Shown here piece by piece: positions 1 through 7,111 of a DNA stretch of 43,769 nt. Position 1 is the first letter of the stretch. Each line of letters begins with the position of its first letter. The position numbers and the translations under genes are program-made. This stretch comes from VRUE01 sp040901495 (GTDB lineage Bacteria; Actinomycetota; Thermoleophilia; Solirubrobacterales; 70-9), in contig JBBDYO010000019.1 in the NCBI GenBank assembly GCA_040901495.1, positions 1 through 43,769 on the forward strand, given 5' to 3'. The notes beneath the pieces were generated by a model that made no database searches, was not told the DNA's origin, and worked only from the letters and a program-made list of their open reading frames with translations.

Positions 1-27
1 TGGACTGCCCCCGGTTTCGACGACACC
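1..27 (+). repeat. IS left terminal inverted repeat
   Basis: The first 16 bases are identical to the reverse complement of 1271-1286. The match continues with three mismatches to about base 25. This is the transposase binding and cleavage end. Confidence 0.92.
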
Positions 28-69
28 TGACCGCTTGGGTCGAAAGACTCAGGCAAGGAGGAGTCGACG

Positions 70-363
70 ATGCCACCCACCAAGCCGCCATACCCGCCGG
101 AGTTCCGGCGCGAAGCAGTCCAGCTCGCCCGGACCAGTGACAAGCCGATCGCCCAGATCGCGCGCGACCTGGGCGTCTCAGGCCAGACCCTGCACACCTG
201 GATCAAGCAGGCCGATGTCGATGCTGGCAAGCGCGAGGGCCTGACCAGCGAGGAGCGAGAGGAGCTCAGGCGCCTGCGCCGTGAGAACCGAACGCTCTTG
301 CAGGAGCGAGAAATCCTGAAAAAAGCCGCGGCCTTCTTCGCCCGGGAGAGCGAGGGGCGGTGA
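70..363 (+). CDS. IS3-family transposase OrfA (HTH subunit)
   Basis: 97-residue DNA-binding subunit of the IS3 transposase. Residues about 8-45 form the helix-turn-helix (EFRREAVQLA, then IARDLGVSGQTLHTW). A leucine-zipper-like coiled coil follows at about residues 55-85 (EELRRLRRENRTLLQEREIL). The ATG at 70 has a strong AGGAGG-type ribosome site about 8 nt upstream. The 3' end overlaps orfB in the -1 frame, and a run of six A followed by G at 319-325 is the expected frameshift region giving the OrfAB fusion. Full length for the family. Confidence 0.92.
   Translation: MPPTKPPYPPEFRREAVQLARTSDKPIAQIARDLGVSGQTLHTWIKQADVDAGKREGLTSEEREELRRLRRENRTLLQEREILKKAAAFFARESEGR
318..325 (+). promoter_or_regulatory. 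Putative -1 programmed frameshift site
   Basis: GAAAAAAG sits about 36 nt before the orfA stop. In the orfA frame two AAA codons occupy P and A sites, and a -1 slip puts ribosomes into the orfB frame. A6G heptamers do this in many IS3 elements. Whether it is used here is inference. Confidence 0.55.
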
Positions 364-1259
364 CCGATGCCTACCGGTTCATCGCCGCGGAGAAGGCCAA
401 CTACCCGATCTCGTTGATGAGCCGCGTGCTCGGGGTCTCCCGGCAGGCATTTCACGCCTGGGAGCGGCGTCCTCCATCGCAGCGGGCGTTGGAGGACGCC
501 TTTCTGATCGAGCGCATTCGGGAGATCCACCGAGCTGCCCGCGGCGTCTACGGCGCCCGGCGCATCCACGCCGAGCTGCGCATGGCCGAGGGGGTGAGGG
601 TCTCGCGCAAGCGGGTGGAGCGACTGATGCGTGAGGCTGGGATCAGCGGCTTGGTGCCCAAGAAGCGCGGTCGCACCACAATTCGGGTGCCAGGGGTGAG
701 GGTCGCCGATGACCTCGTGAAGCGTGACTTCCATCCCGCCGCTCCTAACGTGCTCTGGGTGGCTGACATCACCTATCTGCGCAGCTGGGAGGGCTGGGTC
801 TACCTGGCAGCCGTCCAAGACGCCTTCTCGCGGCGGATCGTCGGCTGGGCGATGGCCGAGCACATGAAGGCCGAGCTGGTGACAGACGCGCTGCAGATGG
901 CGCTTGCCCGCCGCCAGCCCGAGGCCGGCCTGATCCATCACTCAGACCAGGGATCGCAATACGTATCGCTTGCCTTCGGCCAGAAGGCGCGTGACGCCGG
1001 CATTGCGGTCTCGATGGGCTCGCGGGGCGACTGCTTTGACAACGCCGTCGCCGAGAGCTTCTTCGCCACCCTGAAGAAGGAGCTGGTCCGTCGTCGCAGT
1101 TGGCCCCTGAAGCGTGAGCTGCAGAGCGCCGTCTTTGACTACATCGAGTCGTTCTACAACCGCGAGAGGAGGCATTCCACCCTCGGCTATCTCTCCCCGA
1201 GGGAATTCGAGATGATCTCAACAGACCAGCAAAGAGGAACTGAAATAGTCAAGCCCTAA
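360..1259 (+). CDS. IS3-family transposase OrfB (DDE integrase)
   Basis: 299-residue catalytic subunit with an rve integrase core. The visible triad is D136 (in VADITYL), D196 (in HHSDQGSQY) and E232 (in AVAESFFATLK), with the D-35-E spacing diagnostic of IS3. An HTH_21-like segment lies at about residues 45-100. The frame opens with a GTG at 360 overlapping the orfA stop, but translation is probably mainly as an OrfAB fusion by -1 frameshift. No internal stop or missing catalytic residue is seen, so the enzyme should be functional. Confidence 0.93.
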   Translation: MTDAYRFIAAEKANYPISLMSRVLGVSRQAFHAWERRPPSQRALEDAFLIERIREIHRAARGVYGARRIHAELRMAEGVRVSRKRVERLMREAGISGLVPKKRGRTTIRVPGVRVADDLVKRDFHPAAPNVLWVADITYLRSWEGWVYLAAVQDAFSRRIVGWAMAEHMKAELVTDALQMALARRQPEAGLIHHSDQGSQYVSLAFGQKARDAGIAVSMGSRGDCFDNAVAESFFATLKKELVRRRSWPLKRELQSAVFDYIESFYNRERRHSTLGYLSPREFEMISTDQQRGTEIVKP

Positions 1260-1286
1260 CCTGTCGCCCGAACCGGGGGCAGTCCA
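1260..1286 (-). repeat. IS right terminal inverted repeat
   Basis: Mirror of bases 1-27, ending in CAGTCCA. It starts directly at the stop codon of the transposase ORF (1257-1259), as in other compact IS3 elements. Confidence 0.92.
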
Positions 1287-1491
1287 GGGGTTCGAGAGTC
1301 GTCCGGCTAGCTCCATCGCCAGAAGCCCCTGCAACTCCACTCGGGGAGTTATTGGATGGCACCGAATCGGGCGAGACCGATCGCCGGGCACCTGGGTCAG
1401 CCCTAGCTATCGGGGGACGCCCAGCGGGAGGGGCCGCTTTGGGGTCGGGCGCAATGTTTCTGCCCTGGGTCTCAAACCGAACGGCGGCGTC

Positions 1492-1896
1492 CTACCCCGA
1501 ACGCTCCTGAAGCGACGACGTCTCTGCTCGGAAGGGCCGGGTGACCGCACGCCCGAATCGCTCGGCCAACGCCGCGTCGGTACTGGCATAGATGAGGCCA
1601 ACGTCGTTTAGCCCGGTGACGGCCAGGGTGCGGCTTACCTGGCCCGAGGGATTGCAGATGTGGAGGCGTCGGCCCCTGCTCGCCATCAGCTTGTGGGCCC
1701 GGACGATCGCCGCGATCCCGGTGGAGTCGATGAAGTCACACTGCTTGAGGCACACGAGGACTTCGACTTCCTCCATGGCTGCGGCGTCGAGCCGCTCTTG
1801 AAACTGGTCGGCGACGGAAAGGTCCAGCTCGCCCTCCACTCGCATTTCGCGACATTCGGGGTCGAGATCAACCTCGCTGATCCTAAACGGACGCAT
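1492..1896 (-). CDS. STAS-domain anti-sigma factor antagonist
   Basis: 134-residue single STAS domain of the SpoIIAA/RsbV type. The core motif is CDFIDSTGIAAIV at about residues 53-65. S58 in DSTG is the position phosphorylated by partner anti-sigma kinases in this family. Such proteins bind and remove an RsbW/SpoIIAB-like anti-sigma factor under stress. No kinase or sigma gene is adjacent, so the partner is elsewhere. The ATG at 1896 fits the family start (RPFRISEVDLD). Monocistronic; its 3' end faces the insertion sequence across about 200 bp with no recognisable gene. Confidence 0.85.
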   Translation of the reverse strand: MRPFRISEVDLDPECREMRVEGELDLSVADQFQERLDAAAMEEVEVLVCLKQCDFIDSTGIAAIVRAHKLMASRGRRLHICNPSGQVSRTLAVTGLNDVGLIYASTDAALAERFGRAVTRPFRAETSSLQERSG

Positions 1897-2153
1897 TTGC
1901 GTGCCCCGCCATAGAAAATTCCGCCTTCGGCAAGCTGGTACAGCTTCGAAGACCGCAGTCGTAACACTGATGCACAGACAAAGGAAACCTCCAGATCGAC
2001 CTGCTTGTGATGGAGGCCCGCAAACCCGGCAGGCTTGGCCGGATCACTTGTCTCGGTACGACTGGAGGAGCTTCGGCGCGTGTCCGTTGCGTCCCTTCGT
2101 TGAGAATAGCGCAGTCCCGCGCATCCCTCTGCTGTGTGCGAGAATTTTCGCCG

Positions 2154-2561
2154 ATGGAGGGGGAATCAGAAGGGCATCACGGGCGCCTGGCGGCCATCTC
2201 GCGAGAGGTTGTCGTTCTCCTGAAGAACCTGATCGGCCGTGGCCCGACTAAGTCCAAGACCTACATCCACGACGATTGCGTCGTCCTGCTTCTTCGCGAG
2301 GGACACACGAGAGGCGAGGAAACGATGTTCGAGGGCGGGAGCAGCCGGGCGGTGGCACAGGGGCGCGTCGATATCTCGGAGACGATCCGCCGCCCCCTGG
2401 TCGAGGTGATCGAGCGCCATACGGGCCGCAAGGTCGTCGGCTTCATGTCCAGCAGCCAGCAGCACCCTGACCTCCTTTGCTTCGTCTTCGTGCTCGATAC
2501 CTCCCCACTGCTAGAGGTGATCGACGGAGAGGGGGAGGGAGAGGGAGAGGGTTTAGGCTGA
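2154..2561 (+). CDS. DUF2294 domain protein
   Basis: 135 residues from the ATG at 2154. The frame is open further upstream to 2007, but that part has no family resemblance. The DUF2294 core is recognisable: GRGPTKSKTYIHDD, then REGHTRGEETMFEGG, then VIERHTGRKVVGF and LCFVFVLD. Function is not established; the family is small, soluble and common in Bacilli and Actinobacteria. The last residues are an odd Gly-Glu run encoded by a GGGAGA-type hexamer repeat at about 2529-2551. No strong ribosome site is visible, so the start is moderately certain. Confidence 0.7.
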   Translation: MEGESEGHHGRLAAISREVVVLLKNLIGRGPTKSKTYIHDDCVVLLLREGHTRGEETMFEGGSSRAVAQGRVDISETIRRPLVEVIERHTGRKVVGFMSSSQQHPDLLCFVFVLDTSPLLEVIDGEGEGEGEGLG

Positions 2562-2732
2562 CCCTTGAGCGGTCTCGGCGGTGCAGCTCATCCCGAGGTC
2601 CTTGGCCCCGAGGGGGCCAAGGAGCGTCGCTCATGCTTCTGGGTCAGAAACTGAACTCCGGCCCTCGACTCAGCCTCTCGTCCCGTGGTCCGATGAGGCC
2701 GTCCTACCAAACTACCCCAGTTCGGGCTTGGC

Positions 2733-3656
2733 CTAATCACCGAGACGTAATGCCGTCCAACTACGAGCTGCACGCCGGGATTTTCTGCTTGCCTCGGCAT
2801 CTAGCGACAGGCCCCGCAGAAGCCCGGAGGCTCGGCTGATAAGCCGGCGCACTTCGCGCTCGAGCTTCGCCCGTGCTCTCGCGGTCATCCTGGTGCCTGC
2901 TGAGCTCGTCGGGTTGATCGTCTCTCCTTCGCGGAAGCGTTCGATCACTCGGGGGTCGATATAGGAGCGCCGGCAGACGGCCGGGGTGTTGCCGAGGCAC
3001 TCGGCCACTCGCTTGACCGCCGTCCGGATCACGCGCTCCTCCCCCTTTCGAGGTCGGCGCGCCCTCCCGCGCCAGCTCTACCGCCGCGAGGACGGTCCCG
3101 TGCCAGGTGCGGAAGTCCTTCGCGGAGAACCCATCGCCCGCCTTTGCCCGGAGATAGGCGTTCACGTCCTCAGAACGGACATCGCGCCAGGCGCCGTCCT
3201 CGATTGAGACGTGCTCGCGCAGCACCGTGGCCACCCCATAACTCTCGTAGTCTCGGCGCACTCCTCACCGCCAATCCGAAAGAAGCCGAGGTCGAGCAGG
3301 CGCACGGCACAGGCCAGTGCCCGCTCACGCGGCATTCCCTCCTGCGTGAGGTCCTTCTTTACCGCGCGGCGCAGCTTCGGGAGGATCGCGGCGAACTCGC
3401 GCATCGACTCGAACTTGCGCTGCGCCGCCCTGAGCTGCCAGCGCTCGTGGTAGAGGTACTGCTTGCGTCCGGCTTCATCGAGCCCGGTCGCTTGGACGTG
3501 GCCATATGGATCGCCGCAGATCCAGACATCCCGCCAGGCCGGCGGGATTGCCAGCGTGCGAATCCTCTCGAGGGTGTCCTCGTCGCGGACGCGCCCGCCT
3601 TCAGGGTCGAGGTAGCTGAAACCCGCGCCGCTGTGGAGGAAAACGCAGGACGCTCG
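2733..3656 (-). pseudogene. DNA topoisomerase IB, broken by two frameshifts
   Basis: Three reading-frame blocks together spell a poxvirus/eukaryote-like topoisomerase IB. The first (about 3656-3250) runs from SGAGFSYLDPEGGRVRD through IPPAWRDVWICGDPYGH and YLYHERWQLRAAQRKF to LGFFRIGGEE. The second (about 3250-3045) has SYGVATVLREHV and FSAKDFRTWHGTVLAA. The third (about 3040-2733) has RVIRTAVKRVAECLGNTPAVC followed by the catalytic-tyrosine motif RSYIDPRV. Block 1 to 2 needs one base added near 3250, and block 2 to 3 needs one base removed in a G5 run near 3035. No good start codon remains at the 5' end, where a stop (3657-3659) belongs to the upstream gene. Either a decayed gene or assembly indels. 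Confidence 0.82.
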
Positions 3657-4127
3657 CTACAGAGCCAGCGAAGCGGCCTTCAGGTGCAGTGCTTCGAGCC
3701 GGCGCAGCTGACCCGTAGCCCGCTCAGCCAATGCGCCCAGCTCGAAGTCCGAGAGATCGTCAGCATGAGTGTGCTCGAGCGCCCGCCACAGCCGGCGCTT
3801 GCCCACGACGCCGATCTGCAGCAACTCCAGCTCATCAAGGCGGCTGAGCGGCGAGTAGCCCCACAGCCGCCCGTTCAGCTTCAACCGGCCCAACCGCTCG
3901 CCGAGCACCGCAGCAGCCGGCTTGAACTTGCTCTGGCCAGCCCCTAGTCGATCCATCACGGCTTTCAGCGTCTCACGGTCGGTTTCGACCTCGGCGCAGA
4001 TCTCGACCAGCGCCGGTCCAAACTCCCGATCGCCTTCGTTGCTCGCCCGCAGCCGCCGCGCTAACTCGACCCCCACCGTCGCTCCTGCCAGGTGGTCGTT
4101 GAGGTAGATGGCGAGTCGCTCTCCCAT
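3657..4127 (-). CDS. Conserved actinobacterial hypothetical protein
   Basis: 156 residues from the ATG at 4127 (MGERLAIYLNDHLAGATVG). The frame is open to 4406, but the upstream part is Arg-rich non-coding-like sequence. I recognise the pattern as a conserved all-helical actinobacterial protein (ARRLRASNEGDREFG, VMDRLGAGQSKFKPAAA, RLKLNGRLWGYSPLSRL, EALHLKAASLAL) without an assigned function. Glu and Asp recur at helix spacing, which might suit a ferritin-like bundle, but that is speculation. Its stop codon abuts the broken topoisomerase IB in the same frame, suggesting the two were once co-transcribed. Confidence 0.7.
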   Translation of the reverse strand: MGERLAIYLNDHLAGATVGVELARRLRASNEGDREFGPALVEICAEVETDRETLKAVMDRLGAGQSKFKPAAAVLGERLGRLKLNGRLWGYSPLSRLDELELLQIGVVGKRRLWRALEHTHADDLSDFELGALAERATGQLRRLEALHLKAASLAL

Positions 4128-4414
4128 ACGAGGCAGGTGGTCAGCGAGGATTGAGCCGTCGCACGCTCTGCGCGCGGGGACGGCGACCTTGGATCGTGCG
4201 CAAAGCCTGGACGGTGCGGGCGAGAGAAGGAGCCGGCCGCGCACCTGGCGTCTCGGCTTCCACTTTCCTCTCCCGCAGCATGGCAGCGATCTACCCCGAC
4301 AGAGGCTACGCCTAAACCTTGGCCAGCGAGGGCTGGCGGGCACTGCGCTCTTCGCGAACCTTCCCGGCAGCCCGACCGAACGGCGTCGCGCTCCCCGTCG
4401 GTCCATGGGCCTGC

Positions 4415-4987
4415 TCAGTTACGGGCCGACCGGGCTGGTTTTCGAGCACGTTTGGCTTTAGGCAGAGGTTTGCGCTGGGCCCTCGGCACCTCCTCGGTGA
4501 CGACGGCGCCGGTCAGCGCCTTGATCTGGCCCTCGAGGAACCTCGCCATCCGTTCCTCCTCCCGGCGGATTCCTTTTGCGAGCTTCGCCGTCTCGCGATC
4601 TCCGACTTTCTCGGCCAAGGTCTCAATCGCCAGGTAGGTGGCGATCTCCTCGTGCTCGTTGAAGTACTCCGTCTTGGCGTTCTTCAACATCTTCTCCTGC
4701 TCGCCGCTGCCCCGAACCATGTGCAGCGGCCCCTTCGCTGCAGCCATCACCTTGCCGACAGCAGTCTGGGTCAGCTGCCCGCCCCCACCGAGTTTCTTGA
4801 TTCGTCGCTCCAAGGCTTTGGCGTGGGCCTTCGTCTCCTTGAGATGGGCTTTGAGGCGATTCCTGTAAGGCGCCTTCGTGGTCATCGCGATATGTGCCTC
4901 GAGGCTGGTTTCCAGTTCCTTCTCCTTACCGAATGCCTCACTCAGGTATTGGACTAGCTTCGCGTCACGCTCATTCAAATCCGCCAT
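4415..4987 (-). CDS. DUF892 / YciE-YciF ferritin-like protein
   Basis: 190 residues. The DUF892 four-helix bundle covers about residues 5-160 (VQYLSEAFGKEKELE, LKAHLKETKAHAKALERRIKKLG, EYFNEHEEIATYLAIETLAEKVGD). Glu/His residues at helix spacing (KEKELE, ETKAHA, NEHEE) match the di-metal ligands of YciF-type proteins. The last 30 residues are a basic tail (RKPLPKAKRARKPARSARN) that may bind nucleic acid. The family is induced by general stress. A SigB/SigF-like promoter lies 30 nt upstream, and an AGGGA ribosome site precedes the ATG. Confidence 0.88.
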   Translation of the reverse strand: MADLNERDAKLVQYLSEAFGKEKELETSLEAHIAMTTKAPYRNRLKAHLKETKAHAKALERRIKKLGGGGQLTQTAVGKVMAAAKGPLHMVRGSGEQEKMLKNAKTEYFNEHEEIATYLAIETLAEKVGDRETAKLAKGIRREEERMARFLEGQIKALTGAVVTEEVPRAQRKPLPKAKRARKPARSARN

Positions 4988-5017
4988 CTGTGCTCCCTTG
5001 ATTTGGTTCGCTCCGAT

Positions 5018-5042
5018 CTACCCGACGCCCGAGATGGGAAAC
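5018..5042 (-). promoter_or_regulatory. SigB/SigF-like promoter of the DUF892 gene
   Basis: On the minus strand GTTT (5042-5039) is followed after 15 nt by GGGTAG (5023-5018), 30 nt before the ATG. This matches the actinobacterial general-stress sigma consensus GTTT-N14/17-GGGTAT. The stress-type product and the nearby STAS regulator are consistent with it. Confidence 0.6.
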
Positions 5043-5238
5043 GAGCTAGGAGGTGTCCGAAGAGCGCAGCGTTCGCCGCCAGCAGTCCTCGGGCTCGACT
5101 TTCTTTCCCTTCATCGAGCCCAAGATGCGAATCGTCGCGGTTCACAGTGGCAGACAGCCGGCCTAGCGATGGACAAGAACCCCCGGCCCCCAGCCACCGA
5201 AGTTCGGGGCTCAGCCAGCCCTTCGCGATGGTTGAAAT

Positions 5239-6045
5239 TCAGTTGACGAACTTCGACGAGGCAGCCTTGCAGATCGTCCCGGCGTCGATCTTCTTAACTT
5301 TGACGACCGCTTGCACGGGCTTTTTGGGACGTTTCGGGAGGCTCAACTTGAAGCCGCCTCGTTTAGTGGCTTTGGTTTTAGCGAGGGCTTTTTTCGAACC
5401 CTTCGCACGGAGAGACACAGCGCGCTTTTTCACACATTTCTTGTTCTTCGAAGAGACTTTGCCTAAGTAGGAAACCTTGCCTTTTTTGCTGACCTTGACC
5501 CGCAGGCTGACTTTGGCGCCGATGCGGACTGGCGGCGGAGGCGGAGGCGGAGGCCGCACGTAGGCGACCGCGGCTGCGACCGCGGCTGCGGCGTCGATGC
5601 GCCCGGCGCCGAAGGCGAGGTCGGGGCCGGGGGTGCCGAGGTCGCGAGCGGTGGCCTTGATCAGGCTCTCCACCTCGGCGGGGGTCAGGTCGGGCCGCAC
5701 CGAGAGCATCAGCCCGGCGAGGCCGGCGACGATCGGCGCGGCCATCGAGGTCCCTTCCTTGAACGAGACGAGGACGGGGGGCTGGCCTGGACTCGTGAAT
5801 TCCGCCCATTCTTCATCGATGGCAGAGGTGGTCGAAAGCACTTCTTTGCCCGGTGCCGAAACGTCGATCCAGGTGCCATTGGTGGAGGCACTGTTGATCA
5901 GGTCTTTGCTGTCGGTGGCGCCGACCCCGATCACGTTGGGGAAGGCGGACGGGTAGTTGATCAGGCCAGGGGATTCTTGCTGCTTGTTGCCGCCCGAGGC
6001 GACGACGACCTGGTTAGCTTGGACACTAGGGCTCTCCTCAAGTAC
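5239..6045 (-). pseudogene. Subtilisin-like serine protease, C-terminal half only
   Basis: The open frame starts abruptly after a stop at 6046-6048 with no credible start codon. It covers the second half of an S8 peptidase: QVVVASGGNKQQ (oxyanion Asn region), INYPSAFPNVIGVGATDS, WIDVSAPGKEVLST, and the catalytic-serine motif FKEGTSMAAPIVAGLAGLM. The Asp and His thirds of the triad are missing, and no trace lies upstream to 6184 in any frame. After the catalytic domain comes an eight-proline linker and a Lys-rich beta-type tail (GKVSLRV-like repeats) like those on secreted proteins of this lineage. Probably the result of a deletion; the first in-frame GTG (5934) cannot give an active enzyme. 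Confidence 0.8.
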
Positions 6046-6184
6046 TTACGTCGCTCGACAAACGGGCAAAAGAGCCTACGGCAAACCTCGCCGTCTGGCG
6101 AATGGTGCCTGTGAAGGAAGACGCCGGCTCGTAGGGGCAGCAACTGGAGCGACACACCATCGCCCCGGACCGAGCCGCCGCTTC

Positions 6185-6676
6185 TTACCGAGGGTCGAGG
6201 ATCACGATCGGGATCTGCCGGCCCTTCGCATTGCGCCGGTAGAACTCGGAGCCGGGATACATCGCCACGAACTTCGACCAGAGGCGAACGCGCTCCTCGT
6301 CGGTGGCAACGCGAGCGCGGACCTCGCGGACCTCAGAGCCGATTTGAATCGTGGTGTCGGGGTTCGCCTTGAGGTTGTGGAACCACGCGGGGTTCGTTGG
6401 CTGGCCCGCTTTCGAGGCCATCACAACGATGGCATCGCCGTCTTCGAGGTACATCACCGGAGACGTCCGCTTCGCGCCACTCTTGGCACCCGTGTGATCG
6501 ACCAGGACTATCCGGGCCTCGGGCCAGCCGGGAATATGTCCGCCGATCCTGCCGCCGGAGCGCCGATAGAGAGCCACATGGAACTTCGTCGAGCGGCGCC
6601 CGAGGTAGATGCCGCGCTTGTTGATGAACTGCGAGCTTGCGGCTGTGAGCTGTCCGAAAGAGGGCATGTCGCTCAA
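6185..6676 (-). CDS. Deazaflavin (F420)-dependent nitroreductase family protein
   Basis: 163 residues from a TTG that overlaps the upstream stop (TTGA); an ATG three codons later (6667) is an alternative start. It belongs to the DDN/F420H2-dependent reductase family (split beta-barrel): residues 40-70 have GGRIGGHIPGWPEARIVLVDHTG-type sequence with KSGAKRTSPVMYLEDGDAIVVMAS, followed by NPAWFHNLKANPDTTIQ and FYRRNAKGRQIPIVILDPR. Members reduce nitroaromatics, quinones and similar substrates with F420H2. This implies F420 synthesis in the host. Translationally coupled to the PH-like gene upstream. Confidence 0.87.
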   Translation of the reverse strand: MSDMPSFGQLTAASSQFINKRGIYLGRRSTKFHVALYRRSGGRIGGHIPGWPEARIVLVDHTGAKSGAKRTSPVMYLEDGDAIVVMASKAGQPTNPAWFHNLKANPDTTIQIGSEVREVRARVATDEERVRLWSKFVAMYPGSEFYRRNAKGRQIPIVILDPR

Positions 6677-7053
6677 AGGAAGAGTCTTTGCAGTTCGACC
6701 ATCTTCTCCTCGAGGCGGTTGACCACGAAGACCTCGACGCCATCCTCGGTCCTGATCCCAAGGCGGTCGCGCAATTCTCCAGCGAACATGTCGATGCCTT
6801 CACGGGAGGCACGACTGACGATCTCGACTCCCATTGCGGCGTCGAGCGGGCACTCCCAGCGCTTTTGACGAAACAGGGTGTCGACTCGGCTCGGCTGGTA
6901 GAAGACTCGACGGTCGGTCACGACCAGCTGGCCGCTCGACGAGGACGTCATGCCCCAGAGCACATACGAAGGGCCGTCGACGTGATTGGCCAGCGCCTTC
7001 CAGCGCAGCTCCTCGCCAGGCTCGAGCTTCGGGCGTGCGTTCAGGATGCCCAT
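6673..7053 (-). CDS. PH/GRAM-like domain protein
   Basis: 126 residues from the ATG at 7053 (MGILNARPKLEPGEEL). The frame extends to 7209, but that part is low-complexity Arg/Ser/Pro. The fold suggested by LEPGEELRWKALANH, GQLVVTDRRVFYQPSR and WECPLDAAMGVEIV is a bacterial PH (bPH/GRAM-like) barrel. It lacks membrane helices, unlike YdbS-type members. Function unknown. The stop overlaps the TTG start of the F420-dependent reductase, so the two form a tight operon. Confidence 0.65.
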   Translation of the reverse strand: MGILNARPKLEPGEELRWKALANHVDGPSYVLWGMTSSSSGQLVVTDRRVFYQPSRVDTLFRQKRWECPLDAAMGVEIVSRASREGIDMFAGELRDRLGIRTEDGVEVFVVNRLEEKMVELQRLFL

Positions 7054-7111
7054 GTGGACTCGAGTTTGCCGCAAAGATCCCCAGCGATGCGGCGCTCGGC
7101 CTGAGAAACGC

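Larger units (their letters stand above)
1..1286 (+). mobile_element. IS3-family insertion sequence, complete
   Basis: The element is bounded by near-perfect terminal inverted repeats and carries the two overlapping ORFs (orfA, orfB) typical of the IS3 family. The ends begin with TGGACTGCC and finish with the complement, ending in the usual CA. Both frames are open and the DDE triad is intact, so it looks recently active. The left end is the first base of the window, so the flanking target duplication cannot be checked here. Confidence 0.93.

Noticed and set aside
2650..2722. tRNA-like stretch on the minus strand (GGGGTAGTTTGGTAGGAC resembles a D arm, followed by a CAT-containing loop)
   Set aside because: The anticodon stem has a mismatch, the T arm and acceptor stem do not pair, and the variable region is too long. 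At best a remnant.
4128..4414. N-terminal extension of the 3657-4127 gene, or a small separate gene
   Set aside because: Arg/Ser/Pro-rich text with no family resemblance and no ribosome site; the conserved protein begins at 4127.
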